64,000 nucleotides of DNA from Enterococcus faecalis 13-SD-W-01 (GCA_000415185.1 KE351679.1:60792-124791), one strand, 5' to 3'; positions 39,764 to 48,750 are shown, counted from the stretch's first letter. The notes: a model not told the origin generated them from the sequence alone. Numbers and translations are program-made.

Positions 39764-42147
39764 AAAAACTATTGTGGCTAGTATTTGGCCTGCTTTCTTT
39801 TCTTTCTTTTCTTCCGGAAGATAAAGTGTATGCGGAAGTTCTTCCTCCAAATTTTTCAACAATAGATCTTACAGGTAACGTTACTTTTGCAGGTACTGCG
39901 CCAGGGACTATTCGCGGGAATTCTCCTCGTCAGTATGTGGATGTCGTTGGTAGGGGCCTATTGGATGGAAATAAACCTGGAGGGGTATGGTTTAATGAAC
40001 CACTAGATCTTAGTGAAGATTTTTATCTAGAAATGTATTTTGCTGCAGAGATGCCTTCTTCACTACTCATTCCAAGTGAGGGATTTGCATTTGTTTTGCA
40101 GAGTCAAGGACTGGATGCCATAGCACAAGAAGGGGGACAATCACTTGGGGTATGGGCAAATCAATCAATCCAATCACCCCCAGTAAATCTAGCGAATGGA
40201 GCAATCCAAGATGGCGTTGCAGTAGAATTTGATATGTTCAAAAACAACCTTATCCCTAATTATTTTGATCGAGGGATTCCTTCCATTATTGAGGGAGGGA
40301 GCCATATTGCATGGAATTACCCAGGCCGGCATTCAACATATACTTCTGAGTTTATTTTGGAAGGATTAGGATACTACAAAACAATGAAACATCGTGATTT
40401 AAAAACTTATACTGATTTGGATGCGCTATATAGCTTTTGGAACCAATTTACTGTTAAATATGAAGCAGCTACAGGTTTGTTGACTTATTATGCTCAAAGA
40501 TGGATGAACGCACCTGTAACTTTAAATTTAATGAATCCTGAAGATGGCTCAAGTGCTCCAGTTTTTGACAATCCTGAAGAGGTCTACTTTGGTTTTACTG
40601 GAGCAAACTCACTTATCTTGCAACAAAGAGCTGTAGCATTTAGAAAAATTGAAAATGGAAATACTATTATTACTCCAGATGATTATGATACTGATTCAAG
40701 AGTAACTTTAGAAGGAAGCATGAAAGTGGATGAAGACCTCATCGTTCCTGATGTAAACACGGGAAGTACTCCAAATCTTCCTGTTACAGAGCTGTCATTT
40801 GATGACTTTACAACAGAAAATAACACGAATAAGAAGACATTTACTTACAATATAGATGCAAAGTATGAGAATGATGGATTAGAATCTCTGCCAGAAGGTG
40901 CGAAACTTGCAATCAGAGTGCCAGATATTTTGGAAATAAAAAGAGAGTCGACTGATTTGACTGATTCAATTACTGTCTATATAAATGGTGTCCAAAAGGA
41001 ATTTGTTCTTGTTTCCGACGCGGATTTTTCTGGTGAGGGTGGGGAATATAAGCGTATAGATGGCCAGTATATTTTCTCACTTCCAGAACTTACTAGCGGT
41101 GACATAGTAAGTATTTCACTTCAAACAGTTGTTAAGTCAGACCTGAGTTTAATTACAAATCAGAAAATCGATTCAAAAGAGGTGTTTGCTGCCACCTTTG
41201 CAAAGGATGATATTTACGTCGAGACAGGAGAAAGAGATACAGATGGACAACTCATTGATCGCCCGCGTTATATACTAAAAGCTATTTTCGGACCAACGCT
41301 AACAGGTGATGTGTATGATTCATCTGGTGATGCAATCGTTCTGAGGACTCGAATTTTTCAAGAGCAGGGATTTTCTATTGATTTAGGTGCGGATGATTTA
41401 AATTCTACAAATGTTACAGTATACGCGAGCGAATGGCTTCGGGAAGAAGACAATCCACCGGTTTTTGATTCCGATGATCCAAGTAATCATGAAGACTTAG
41501 GAACTTTCAAAAGAATATCGCTCACAGATGATTTTACAGATAAAGGCATTGATTTTAGTGGGATGGAGCTGCCTGGTTTTGGGATATTCTACAAAGTATT
41601 CTACTTGTTAGATGTAGAAGGTAATGTTTCTTCACCACAATACCTTGCTGTTGAAATCTTGGAAAGAGGGGAAGTTGAACTATCCGGAATACCTAATTTT
41701 TTATTTGAGTCTATAAACCTATTGACCATCAGCAGCGAAATAGGTTTAAATGATTTTGTAGATGTCAATTTGAAAGAGGGCGAGGTTACTCCAGATCCGT
41801 CACTTGGTATAACTGAAGGAAATAATGCACGACATCTAGTTATTTACAACAGAAATAGTAAGCCGGCCAATTGGCGTTTGAACGCTTTTTTGGATAATTT
41901 CAATATTGTGAGATATCAAAATACTGGCACGATTTTAGCAACAGATATTGAACTACATTTGACTGTAGACGGCAAAACAAGAATAATCAGCGCCTCAACT
42001 AATGTTATTCATGAAGAAAAAGACGATATAAACGGATTTTATCAAACTATCGATCAGGCAAAATTACGTATTCGGAGGAGTGCTCTCCATACACCAGGGG
42101 TTTATCAAGGCGCCATCACTTGGGAATTAGTCGATTCTGTTCAATAA
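39760..42147 (+). CDS. Large lectin-like WxL surface protein
   Basis: A 795-aa secreted protein. Signal peptide 1-26, then an L-type (legume) lectin-like domain from about 35 to 310, with GGVWFNEPLDLSEDFYLEMYF, EGFAFVLQSQ, VAVEFDMFKN and the closing strand EEVYFGFTGAN. A beta-rich middle follows (about 340-660) and then the C-terminal WxL domain with proximal motif ANWRLNAFL (near 706) and distal YQGAITWELVDSVQ at the very end. It should bind carbohydrate and be held on the cell wall with help from the DUF916 protein. The ATGA overlap with the previous gene suggests coupled translation. Confidence 0.9.
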   Translation: MKKLLWLVFGLLSFLSFLPEDKVYAEVLPPNFSTIDLTGNVTFAGTAPGTIRGNSPRQYVDVVGRGLLDGNKPGGVWFNEPLDLSEDFYLEMYFAAEMPSSLLIPSEGFAFVLQSQGLDAIAQEGGQSLGVWANQSIQSPPVNLANGAIQDGVAVEFDMFKNNLIPNYFDRGIPSIIEGGSHIAWNYPGRHSTYTSEFILEGLGYYKTMKHRDLKTYTDLDALYSFWNQFTVKYEAATGLLTYYAQRWMNAPVTLNLMNPEDGSSAPVFDNPEEVYFGFTGANSLILQQRAVAFRKIENGNTIITPDDYDTDSRVTLEGSMKVDEDLIVPDVNTGSTPNLPVTELSFDDFTTENNTNKKTFTYNIDAKYENDGLESLPEGAKLAIRVPDILEIKRESTDLTDSITVYINGVQKEFVLVSDADFSGEGGEYKRIDGQYIFSLPELTSGDIVSISLQTVVKSDLSLITNQKIDSKEVFAATFAKDDIYVETGERDTDGQLIDRPRYILKAIFGPTLTGDVYDSSGDAIVLRTRIFQEQGFSIDLGADDLNSTNVTVYASEWLREEDNPPVFDSDDPSNHEDLGTFKRISLTDDFTDKGIDFSGMELPGFGIFYKVFYLLDVEGNVSSPQYLAVEILERGEVELSGIPNFLFESINLLTISSEIGLNDFVDVNLKEGEVTPDPSLGITEGNNARHLVIYNRNSKPANWRLNAFLDNFNIVRYQNTGTILATDIELHLTVDGKTRIISASTNVIHEEKDDINGFYQTIDQAKLRIRRSALHTPGVYQGAITWELVDSVQ

Positions 42148-42168
42148 ACAAGCAAAGGAGGGATTTTA

Positions 42169-43095
42169 ATGAATAGGCTAGATACCTTATCCGTTTCGCA
42201 AATAGAGACAAAGCCGGGAGATGTGTTGATTTTTGAAGCTGGAAATGATTGGATCGGCAAATCGATTGCTTTGATCACAGAATCAACAGTCAGCCATGCT
42301 GCAATGATTTATGGCGAAAAAACAATCGTTGAGATGGGCATGGGTGGAATCAATGTCAATGAATTTACTGCAGGTGAAGGACGAGGCGCGTATTTGATGC
42401 GTTTAAAAGATCCTAATCTGGACACTGCACGACTACTAAGCGCTGCGAAAAAGTATATCAATGCGCACATTCCTTATGATTTTCCAGCATTGGTCATTCT
42501 GGCAGGACTATTGGTCTATAAAAGGATCCGTCCGACGCCAAAACTTTTAAAAGTCACTGATTTGATCATCCATGGTGCCTGTTTAGCGCTAGATAAATTA
42601 ATCAACCAGATGAGTAAACACCGGGGGAAAGAAGTAATGGTCTGTTCCCAGCTAGTTTATCAAATTTATTTAGATGCAGGAAAAGAGTACCAAATGGATA
42701 TTGCCACTTGGGTTTCCAATGATCAAATGAACAGTACGGAAGATAAGGTTTTGTTGGCTAGTTTAGCGGAACAAAATCCCTTTATCTCCATCGACCATTT
42801 GCAAAGCAATCAAAATGACTTGCAGATGATTGATGAAGAAGAGCTGGCAAAAGAACTCTATTTTGCATTGAAGGACACAAAAAAAGAAGCAGTCGCCGAT
42901 TTCTCAGTTAGTAATGCAAGAGCAGTAGATAAAACTGCAGCAAAATCTGCAGAGTTCCTGCGCTTAGCAGAAAAACTTCTGTCCCTTTCGCATATGAATA
43001 TACCACTGCCGGCGCTGTTTATCACACCGGCGGATATCCTAAACAAGTCTAAAAATCTTGAAGTTCTAGGTACATTGAACTTGAAAAGAGTATAA
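42169..43095 (+). CDS. YiiX/YebB-like permuted cysteine hydrolase, cytoplasmic
   Basis: A 308-aa protein directly after the WxL operon (21-bp gap, AAAGGAGGG site). The permuted papain-like pattern is clear: KPGDVLIFEAGNDWIGKSI, the His motif STVSHAAMIY near 44, HIPYDFPAL near 102, the Cys motif MVCSQLVYQIYLDAG near 163, and the closing FITPADIL near 285. Unlike the hydrolase at 35761 it has no signal peptide; it carries one or two moderately hydrophobic segments (near 105-115 and 130-145), so it may be membrane-associated. The substrate is unknown. Its position suggests a link to the surface-protein cluster, but it could be independent. Confidence 0.82.
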   Translation: MNRLDTLSVSQIETKPGDVLIFEAGNDWIGKSIALITESTVSHAAMIYGEKTIVEMGMGGINVNEFTAGEGRGAYLMRLKDPNLDTARLLSAAKKYINAHIPYDFPALVILAGLLVYKRIRPTPKLLKVTDLIIHGACLALDKLINQMSKHRGKEVMVCSQLVYQIYLDAGKEYQMDIATWVSNDQMNSTEDKVLLASLAEQNPFISIDHLQSNQNDLQMIDEEELAKELYFALKDTKKEAVADFSVSNARAVDKTAAKSAEFLRLAEKLLSLSHMNIPLPALFITPADILNKSKNLEVLGTLNLKRV

Positions 43096-43128
43096 ACATG
43101 TTTGAAAAAAGGATTCTAGCAACATCTG

Positions 43129-43158
43129 GAAAAGCGTTCATTGAATGAGCGCTTTTTT
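43129..43158 (+). terminator. Terminator after the WxL/hydrolase cluster
   Basis: AAAAGCGTTCA / TGAGCGCTTTT with a 5-nt loop and TT tail. Confidence 0.8.
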
Positions 43159-43255
43159 GGTACACAAAATTAAAATTTTTACCAAAATCTTTGTTTGTGC
43201 CAGACAGCCCTTACAAAATATGTTATTTTAAAATGGGATGAATAGGAGGAGAAAA

Positions 43256-43927
43256 ATGAATTATTTAATTGTTTTAAAAGATGAGATTCTTGAACGTTCG
43301 ACGTTTATCTATTTACAGCTGACTGACTTTAAAACACTGCTGCATTTTTCACCAGAGTTCCATTTAGAAGGACTGACACTGGGGGAGATTTATCGTTCAG
43401 GGGGGAAAGACTCGCTGGAATCCTTCTTTGAAAGAGATCTCGATTTAGTAGTGGATGGCTATGTGGAACTTTCTTTAGCAGAATGGCATAAAGTCGTCAA
43501 TGAAGAATTTGCGCAAGGTTTGCTGATTGAGACAGCAGAAGGCCCAATCCAACTAGCAGGAACTGAACTTCAGCAGTATACCCGTTATCAAGTAGATGAT
43601 ACAAATGGTTTCTCTGTCTTTCAGCGCCAGCAAAAAGCTTTAAAAAGTTTTTTTAAAAACTTTGAAAGAAAAAGGGATTTCTTGAAATTGCTAGCTATCT
43701 TGAAAAAATATCCAGCTTTAGTCAGCACAACGATTCCATTTTCGCAAATGGCGCGTTTGTTCCGTCGTTATTTCCAAACACGGCAATTGCCTTCAAAGAA
43801 ATATGCGCTGCCTTTAGAAGAGACTTTTCGTGTGGTTGAACGGCCAAATGAAAAGAAAGTTATCGTTGTTGATTTTACTAAAAACAGAAATACGATTCAT
43901 CAAATCGCCTCTGGAAACTTAGGCTAA
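43256..43927 (+). CDS. Protein of unknown function, 223 aa
   Basis: ATG 43256 is taken because AGGAGGAGAAAA lies directly before it; ATG 43238 lies before this site. The soluble-looking 223-aa protein has no signal or membrane segment. The segment LDLVVDGYVELSLAEWHKVVNE faintly recalls the ligand-binding part of LytR-CpsA-Psr proteins, but the family arginines are not obvious, so I do not assign it. The second half is Lys/Arg/Phe-rich. It starts a three-gene run with the membrane/zinc-ribbon gene (12 bp on) and the HAD phosphatase. Confidence 0.7.
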   Translation: MNYLIVLKDEILERSTFIYLQLTDFKTLLHFSPEFHLEGLTLGEIYRSGGKDSLESFFERDLDLVVDGYVELSLAEWHKVVNEEFAQGLLIETAEGPIQLAGTELQQYTRYQVDDTNGFSVFQRQQKALKSFFKNFERKRDFLKLLAILKKYPALVSTTIPFSQMARLFRRYFQTRQLPSKKYALPLEETFRVVERPNEKKVIVVDFTKNRNTIHQIASGNLG

Positions 43928-43939
43928 AAGGAGAAAATA

Positions 43940-44388
43940 ATGGCACAAATCTGGCTTGAACGAGTTATCAAATGGCAAAAAAAATACCAACAAATCATGA
44001 ACGGGCGCTATGCTCGATTCGATGAATTAAACCGTTTTTTTCTGATTGCAGCATTACTGTTCAATTTATTTGGACCGTGGATTCCTTGGCATTTAGGAGA
44101 AATCATCAGCGGTGTATTGATCGTTCTTCTCGGTTATCGTTTTTTCTCTAAAAAAATCTATCCGCGTTTGAACGAAAATCAAAAATATTTGCAAAAATCA
44201 GCAAACTTTAAAAAGTTTTTTAAAAGTTTTTCAAAAAAGAACCGCAATCTGGAGAAAAAGCAAAAAATCAAACATACATTTACTTTGCTTGTCCTAATTG
44301 TCGTCAAAAATTGCGCGCACCTCGAGGAAAAGGAAGAATACGTGTAACTTGCAGCAACTGCAAGCAAACGTTTGAAAAGAGTGTCTAA
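43940..44388 (+). pseudogene. Membrane protein with zinc ribbon, interrupted by a -1 frame change
   Basis: In the starting frame (43940-44347, 135 aa) the protein has two hydrophobic helices (about 30-46 and 52-66) and a Lys/Phe-rich region, and then ends in an unrelated tail. In the -1 frame, from about 44239 to the TAA at 44386-44388, the sequence encodes a clean zinc ribbon: CPNC at 44290-44301, then RQKLRAPRGKGRIR, then CSNC and a basic end. The -1 frame is open from 44239 onward, and its stop lies 1 bp before the next ATG. The heptamer A AAA AAG sits at 44233-44239 in exact 0-frame phase. So either one base was lost from an A-run, or the ribosome shifts frame here. The combined product would be about 149 aa. 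Confidence 0.75.
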
Positions 44389-44389
44389 C

Positions 44390-45016
44390 ATGGAAAACGT
44401 AACAAACTATATTTGGGATTTCGATGGAACATTATTCGATACTTACCTAGGGATAGTGGAAGCTGCTCAAAAAGCTCTGGCTGATCATGGCTATTATCCA
44501 TCGCTAAAAGAAATCACCTTTATTATGAAAAAAGAATCGACCAAAAGCCTAAGAGAAAAATTTGGTTTGTCCGATGAAGCTTTTACACCGCTGTTCCATC
44601 AATATGAAAAAGAAAGCGGGAAAATCGCGAAGCCTTTTCCAGAAGCAAAGACTGTATTGGAACAATTGAAACAAGAAGGGAAGAAACACTATGTTTTAAC
44701 TCATCGTCTCACTCAGTCAACGTGGGATCTTCTTGCACATTATCAGATGGCGGATTTGTTTGAAGAAGTAGTGGGTTTGGATAAAGCATTTCCGCGTAAG
44801 CCTGATCCTGCTTCACTGAATTATTTGATCCAAACACATAAAATGACAAAAGATCAAACAATCATGATTGGTGATCGTTCGTTGGATATTGAGGCAGGGA
44901 AAAGAGCAGGTATCAAAACTTGTCTATATGATAGAGATCATTTTTTAGGTTCAGCAGGTGCTGACTGGACAGTGGCTGATCTTCGTGAGATGTTGACAAT
45001 ACAAGGCTTTGAATAA
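44390..45016 (+). CDS. HAD-superfamily phosphatase
   Basis: A 208-aa HAD hydrolase resembling phosphoglycolate phosphatase/beta-phosphoglucomutase types. Motif I is WDFDGTLFDT (near 11), motif II LTHR, motif III Lys in FPRKPDP, and motif IV MIGDRSLDIEAG. A helical cap of about 70 residues (subclass I) lies between motifs I and II. ATG 44390 is 1 bp after the stop of the zinc-ribbon frame and only a weak site precedes it, so translation is likely coupled. The in-frame TTG 44372 is a less likely start. The substrate cannot be told. Confidence 0.9.
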   Translation: MENVTNYIWDFDGTLFDTYLGIVEAAQKALADHGYYPSLKEITFIMKKESTKSLREKFGLSDEAFTPLFHQYEKESGKIAKPFPEAKTVLEQLKQEGKKHYVLTHRLTQSTWDLLAHYQMADLFEEVVGLDKAFPRKPDPASLNYLIQTHKMTKDQTIMIGDRSLDIEAGKRAGIKTCLYDRDHFLGSAGADWTVADLREMLTIQGFE

Positions 45017-45092
45017 TATTTCAAATGACGTATGAGAAGACCGTTTTTTGCTGATTGAGAGAAATATTTAGTGTTTTTTTTCAATTTGTGTA

Positions 45093-45101
45093 TGGTATAA
45101 T
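45093..45101 (+). promoter_or_regulatory. Extended -10 promoter of the DUF1149 gene
   Basis: TG-G-TATAAT, perfect in both parts, 21 bp before the ATG. Confidence 0.7.
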
Positions 45102-45122
45102 TTTGGGTAAAGGAGTGATAAA

Positions 45123-45506
45123 ATGGAGATCAGAAGACAGAAAGAAGTAGTGGAAGCCTTCCATTATGATCAAAAAGCAGCAGATCAAAAAATCGAATCA
45201 GAACTAAGTGTCGGCTTTGCCCCTTTGAAGGCAAATGATGAAAACTATCCCAAAGAGCATAGCATCATTGGCGCACGCCTAGAATTCCAAATGGTTTTTG
45301 ATACATATATCTTATCTGGGAAAGTCAGCCAAATCAATCACGTGCTGAACCGCCAAATCGCGGGAAAAGATGATGTGACACAAGAAGAAGTCGATCAGCT
45401 TGTTGCACCATTGTTTGAATTGGTTCAGCGCTTAGCATATGAAGTAACTGAAATCGCTTTGGATGAACCTGGTGTGAAATTGAACTTCCAATCAGAGAAA
45501 CCGTAA
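45123..45506 (+). CDS. DUF1149-family protein
   Basis: A 127-aa soluble protein of streptococci and enterococci with a start of the form MEIRRQKEVVEAFHYD and a beta-rich centre (GARLEFQMVFDTYILSGKVSQINH). I recall the family as having a SecB-like fold, but its function is not established. It is a single gene between its own promoter and terminator, with a strong AAAGGAGTG site. Confidence 0.8.
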   Translation: MEIRRQKEVVEAFHYDQKAADQKIESELSVGFAPLKANDENYPKEHSIIGARLEFQMVFDTYILSGKVSQINHVLNRQIAGKDDVTQEEVDQLVAPLFELVQRLAYEVTEIALDEPGVKLNFQSEKP

Positions 45507-45515
45507 AACCATAGT

Positions 45516-45559
45516 AAGCGTTTGTGATAGCCTGGAGTTATCGCAAATGCTTTTTTTTA
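45516..45559 (+). terminator. DUF1149 gene terminator
   Basis: AAGCGTTTGTGATA / TATCGCAAATGCTT with two G-U pairs and a T8 tail. Confidence 0.85.
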
Positions 45560-45603
45560 TTACTAAATGTAAGCAAAACTAATGTAAATTATCAGCAAAT
45601 AGG

Positions 45604-45664
45604 CTAAAATGAACTAGTCACTGAAAAAAATGATCTTTTTCAGGGGAGCTGCTGAAGAGCAGCT
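45604..45664 (+). promoter_or_regulatory. tcyP promoter -10 and structured leader
   Basis: TAAAAT at 45605-45610 is the likely -10. The leader then folds into two hairpins: CTGAAAAA/TTTTTCAG (45621-45643) and AGCTGCT-gaag-AGCAGCT (45647-45664). No T run follows, so it is not a simple terminator. I could not match it to a known riboswitch class. Confidence 0.45.
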
Positions 45665-45720
45665 GCCAGGAACCTTTACTTCCTTTGATGGACTTGTCAT
45701 AAAAATGAAGGAGGAGAAAA

Positions 45721-47112
45721 ATGACAACACTCATCACAGTTTTAGTGGTTCTAGTTTTTGCAGCCATCTTATATGTATTTTATCGTTTGCAAAAGCGCCA
45801 TATAAAATTCTCAACACGCGTATTTAGTGCACTAGGTGTCGGGGTGATCTTTGGAGGACTGCTCCAATTGATCTTCGGTCTTGACAGCAAGGTAGTGACA
45901 CAATCTTTAGAATGGATCGGAATCGTTGGTTCAGGTTATGTATCGTTCCTTCAAATGCTGATCATGCCTTTAGTTTTTGTTTCTATCGTGGGCGCTTTTA
46001 CAAAAATGAAAGTTTCCGAAAAACTAGGAAAAATCAGTTCGACTGTTCTAGCCAGTTTGCTTGGAACAACCGCAATCGCAGCTCTTATTGGTATTGGTTC
46101 AACAATGTTATTTGGTTTACAAGGTGCAAAATTTGCTGAAGGAGCCGCAGAAACAGCACGTATCGCTGAACTAGCGACACGTCAAGAGACTGTAGAGAAC
46201 TTATCGATTCCTCAACAGATTTTGTCTTTCATCCCAACAAATTTCTTTGCTGATTTATCTGGTTCACGCGCAACAAGTACGATTGGCGTTGTCGTTTTTG
46301 CAGCGTTTGTCGGTGTTGCTTATCTAGGTGTGAAACGCAAAGCACCGAAAGAAGCAGAATTTTTTGCAAACTTGATCGACAGTTTATATAAAATCGTTAT
46401 GCGAATCGTGACACTTGTGTTGCGCTTGACTCCATATGGCGTGTTCGCATTGATGATCAACGTTATGGCAACAAGTGACTTTGCTGCTATCGTAAACTTA
46501 GGAAAATTTGTTATCGCTTCTTATGTTGCGTTATTGCTTGTATTGGTCGTTCATTCATTGATCTTGATTTCAGTGAAAGTAAACCCAATCCAATACTTCA
46601 AAAAAGCATTTCCAGTTCTAAGTTTTGCCTTTACTTCACGTTCAAGTGCGGGCGCTTTGCCATTGAACATTGAAACGCAAACACAAGCATTGGGCGTAGA
46701 TGAAGCCACAGCAAACTTCTCTGCCAGCTTTGGATTATCGATTGGTCAAAACGGATGTGCGGGTGTTTATCCAGCAATGTTAGCTACGATTGTTGCCCCA
46801 GCTGCTGGAATCAATGTTTTCAGTTTAGAATTCATCTTGATGCTTGTAGCCATCGTAACGATTAGTTCTTTTGGTGTCGCAGGAGTCGGTGGTGGTGCTA
46901 CATTTGCTTCATTGATCGTTCTAGGTGCGATGAACTTGCCTGTAGCAATCGTTGGTTTAGTTATCTCGGTTGAACCATTGATCGATATGGCACGTACAGC
47001 AACAAACGTTAGCGGAAGCATGGTCGCTGGTGTTGTAACAAGCGCTAGAATCAAAGAGCTTGATCGATCAGCTATCTCTGATGACTCAAAAGTTATCGAT
47101 GTGAATGCGTAA
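45721..47112 (+). CDS. tcyP: L-cystine uptake symporter TcyP
   Basis: A 463-aa sodium- or proton-coupled symporter of the dicarboxylate/amino acid:cation family, of the B. subtilis TcyP type. It has about eight membrane segments, the SFLQMLIMPLVFVSIVGAF segment near 76-94, the substrate-binding hairpin region SFAFTSRSSAGALPLNIETQ and FGLSIGQNGCAGVYPAM, and SVEPLIDMARTATNVSG near the end. An AAGGAGGAG site precedes ATG 45721. It likely supplies cystine for sulfur and redox balance. The leader is structured. Confidence 0.9.
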   Translation: MTTLITVLVVLVFAAILYVFYRLQKRHIKFSTRVFSALGVGVIFGGLLQLIFGLDSKVVTQSLEWIGIVGSGYVSFLQMLIMPLVFVSIVGAFTKMKVSEKLGKISSTVLASLLGTTAIAALIGIGSTMLFGLQGAKFAEGAAETARIAELATRQETVENLSIPQQILSFIPTNFFADLSGSRATSTIGVVVFAAFVGVAYLGVKRKAPKEAEFFANLIDSLYKIVMRIVTLVLRLTPYGVFALMINVMATSDFAAIVNLGKFVIASYVALLLVLVVHSLILISVKVNPIQYFKKAFPVLSFAFTSRSSAGALPLNIETQTQALGVDEATANFSASFGLSIGQNGCAGVYPAMLATIVAPAAGINVFSLEFILMLVAIVTISSFGVAGVGGGATFASLIVLGAMNLPVAIVGLVISVEPLIDMARTATNVSGSMVAGVVTSARIKELDRSAISDDSKVIDVNA

Positions 47113-47129
47113 TTTAATTTATAGTAAGA

Positions 47130-47167
47130 GAAGCAGGACGATTCGAACGTTCTGCTTTCTTTTTTTA
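47130..47167 (+). terminator. tcyP terminator
   Basis: AAGCAGGACG / CGTTCTGCTT, 7-nt loop, T-rich tail. Confidence 0.88.
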
Positions 47168-47216
47168 TAGCTGTTTTGGGAAAAATCTGCTACACTTTCA
47201 AAAAAGGAGTGGTTGT

Positions 47217-47588
47217 ATGTTTACAAATGAAGTAAAAATCATGTTATATGTCGATGATGTCGAAGCAAACAGTAATTTTTGGCAATCTATCGGTTTTACA
47301 GAGCTTGAACGTGTCGAGATGGAAGGAACACTGATCATCGAAATAGGCGCCTCAGAAAACGCTCAAGCAAAATTGGTGCTGTATGATCGCGAATTTATTG
47401 AGCAGCATTCACCAGAAGTTGCGTCAAATTCACCATCATTGATGTTCCATAGTGAAGCGATTTTTGATCTTTACAAAACAATGAAAGAAAATAATGTGAC
47501 TGTTGGTGAAATGGTTCAACTTGGAGAAGAATATGTGTTCAATTTCTCTGACCCAGATGGAAATTATTTTGCAGTAACAGGAAAATAG
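47217..47588 (+). CDS. VOC-superfamily (glyoxalase/bleomycin-resistance-like) protein
   Basis: A 123-aa single-domain protein with the paired beta-alpha-beta-beta-beta layout of the VOC fold: KIMLYVDDVEANSNFWQSIGF at the start and FNFSDPDGNYFAVTGK at the end. The usual metal ligands are only partly evident (Glu in the first strands, no clear His), so enzymatic activity is uncertain. An AAAGGAGTGG site precedes the ATG. Confidence 0.85.
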   Translation: MFTNEVKIMLYVDDVEANSNFWQSIGFTELERVEMEGTLIIEIGASENAQAKLVLYDREFIEQHSPEVASNSPSLMFHSEAIFDLYKTMKENNVTVGEMVQLGEEYVFNFSDPDGNYFAVTGK

Positions 47589-47601
47589 ATACGTTTATCA
47601 A

Positions 47602-47670
47602 AAAACACTTGCTTGACAGATAGAGTGCCGAAAATCATTGGTGCTTTCTTGCTGAGTTGGTGTTTTTTTA
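47602..47670 (+). terminator. Possible terminator after the VOC gene
   Basis: AAAAAACAC pairs with GTGTTTTTT across a long loop; the region is imperfect. Confidence 0.4.
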
Positions 47671-47750
47671 TTGATCAAAAAAACAATGCAGGAAATGGCT
47701 TGTGCGGGAAAACACAAGCAGAACAGTCGTCTTTTTTGCTTCTTTTTTCA

Positions 47751-47756
47751 TATAAT
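47751..47756 (+). promoter_or_regulatory. -10 box of trhO
   Basis: Perfect TATAAT, 35 bp before the start; no clear -35 is seen. Confidence 0.45.
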
Positions 47757-47791
47757 GCTTAAGTAGCACTATGCTGGAAAGGAAGAGTAAG

Positions 47792-48742
47792 ATGAACTAT
47801 CAAGTATTACTTTATTATAATTACACACCAATCGATGAACCGGAAGAGTTTGCCAAAGAGCATCTTGCATTTTGCAACTCGTTGAATCTTAAAGGACGAA
47901 TCTTAGTTGCAAAAGAAGGAATCAACGGTACACTTTCTGGAACGATTGCTGAAACAGAACAATATATGGAAGCCATGAAAGCTGATTCTCGTTTTGCTGA
48001 TACGACTTTTAAAATCGATCCAAGCGAAGGACATGCGTTCAAAAAAATGTTCGTTCGACCTCGTGAAGAAATCGTTTCGTTGAAATTAGAAGAAGATATT
48101 GATCCTACAGAATTGACAGGACAATATTTGGAACCAAAAGAATTCAAAGAAGCTTTATTAGACGAAAACACTGTTGTCATTGATGCAAGAAACGATTATG
48201 AATATGATCTAGGTCACTTCAGAGGAGCCGTTCGTCCAGAAATCCGCAGTTTCCGCGAATTGCCTCAATGGATCCAAGACCATAAAGAAGAATTTATGGA
48301 TAAACGTGTAGTTACTTATTGCACAGGCGGTATTCGCTGTGAAAAATTCTCTGGCTGGTTAGTCAAAGAAGGATTTAAAGATGTAGGTCAGTTGCATGGC
48401 GGAATCGCTACTTATGGAAAAGATCCTGAGGTGCAAGGCGAGCTATGGGATGGCAAAATGTATGTTTTTGACGAACGTATTGCTGTTGAAATCAACCATG
48501 TAGATAAACAAGTGATTGGGAAAGATTGGTTTGACGGTACACCTTGTGAACGCTACATCAATTGCAGCAATCCAGAATGCAATCGCCAAATCTTGTCTTC
48601 TGTCGAAAATGAAGAAAAACATCTAGGTGCTTGCTCCGTCGAATGTGCGCATCACCCAAGAAATCGTTATGTAAAAGAACATGGCATTTCTCAAGAAGAA
48701 GTACAAAAACGTCTAGCTGCTTTAGAATTAGTCAATAATTAA
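47792..48742 (+). CDS. trhO: tRNA uridine(34) hydroxylase TrhO (rhodanese family)
   Basis: Hydroxylates wobble uridine in tRNA using oxygen, the first step to 5-methoxyuridine in Gram-positive bacteria. ATG 47792 follows AAAGGAAGAG; the in-frame ATG 47771 lies upstream of that site. The 316-aa protein has an N-terminal acylphosphatase-like domain (1-95), the rhodanese domain with the active Cys in [12 protein letters not shown] (near 179), and a C-terminal Cys-rich region ([15 protein letters not shown] and CSVECAHHP), as in the YbfQ/YceA group. Confidence 0.92.
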   Translation: MNYQVLLYYNYTPIDEPEEFAKEHLAFCNSLNLKGRILVAKEGINGTLSGTIAETEQYMEAMKADSRFADTTFKIDPSEGHAFKKMFVRPREEIVSLKLEEDIDPTELTGQYLEPKEFKEALLDENTVVIDARNDYEYDLGHFRGAVRPEIRSFRELPQWIQDHKEEFMDKRVVTYCTGGIRCEKFSGWLVKEGFKDVGQLHGGIATYGKDPEVQGELWDGKMYVFDERIAVEINHVDKQVIGKDWFDGTPCERYINCSNPECNRQILSSVENEEKHLGACSVECAHHPRNRYVKEHGISQEEVQKRLAALELVNN

Positions 48743-48750
48743 TGAAAAGG

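Noticed and set aside
45630..45827. 65-aa ORF overlapping the start of tcyP
   Set aside because: Covers the tcyP leader hairpins and the tcyP ribosome site in another frame, with no ribosome site of its own.
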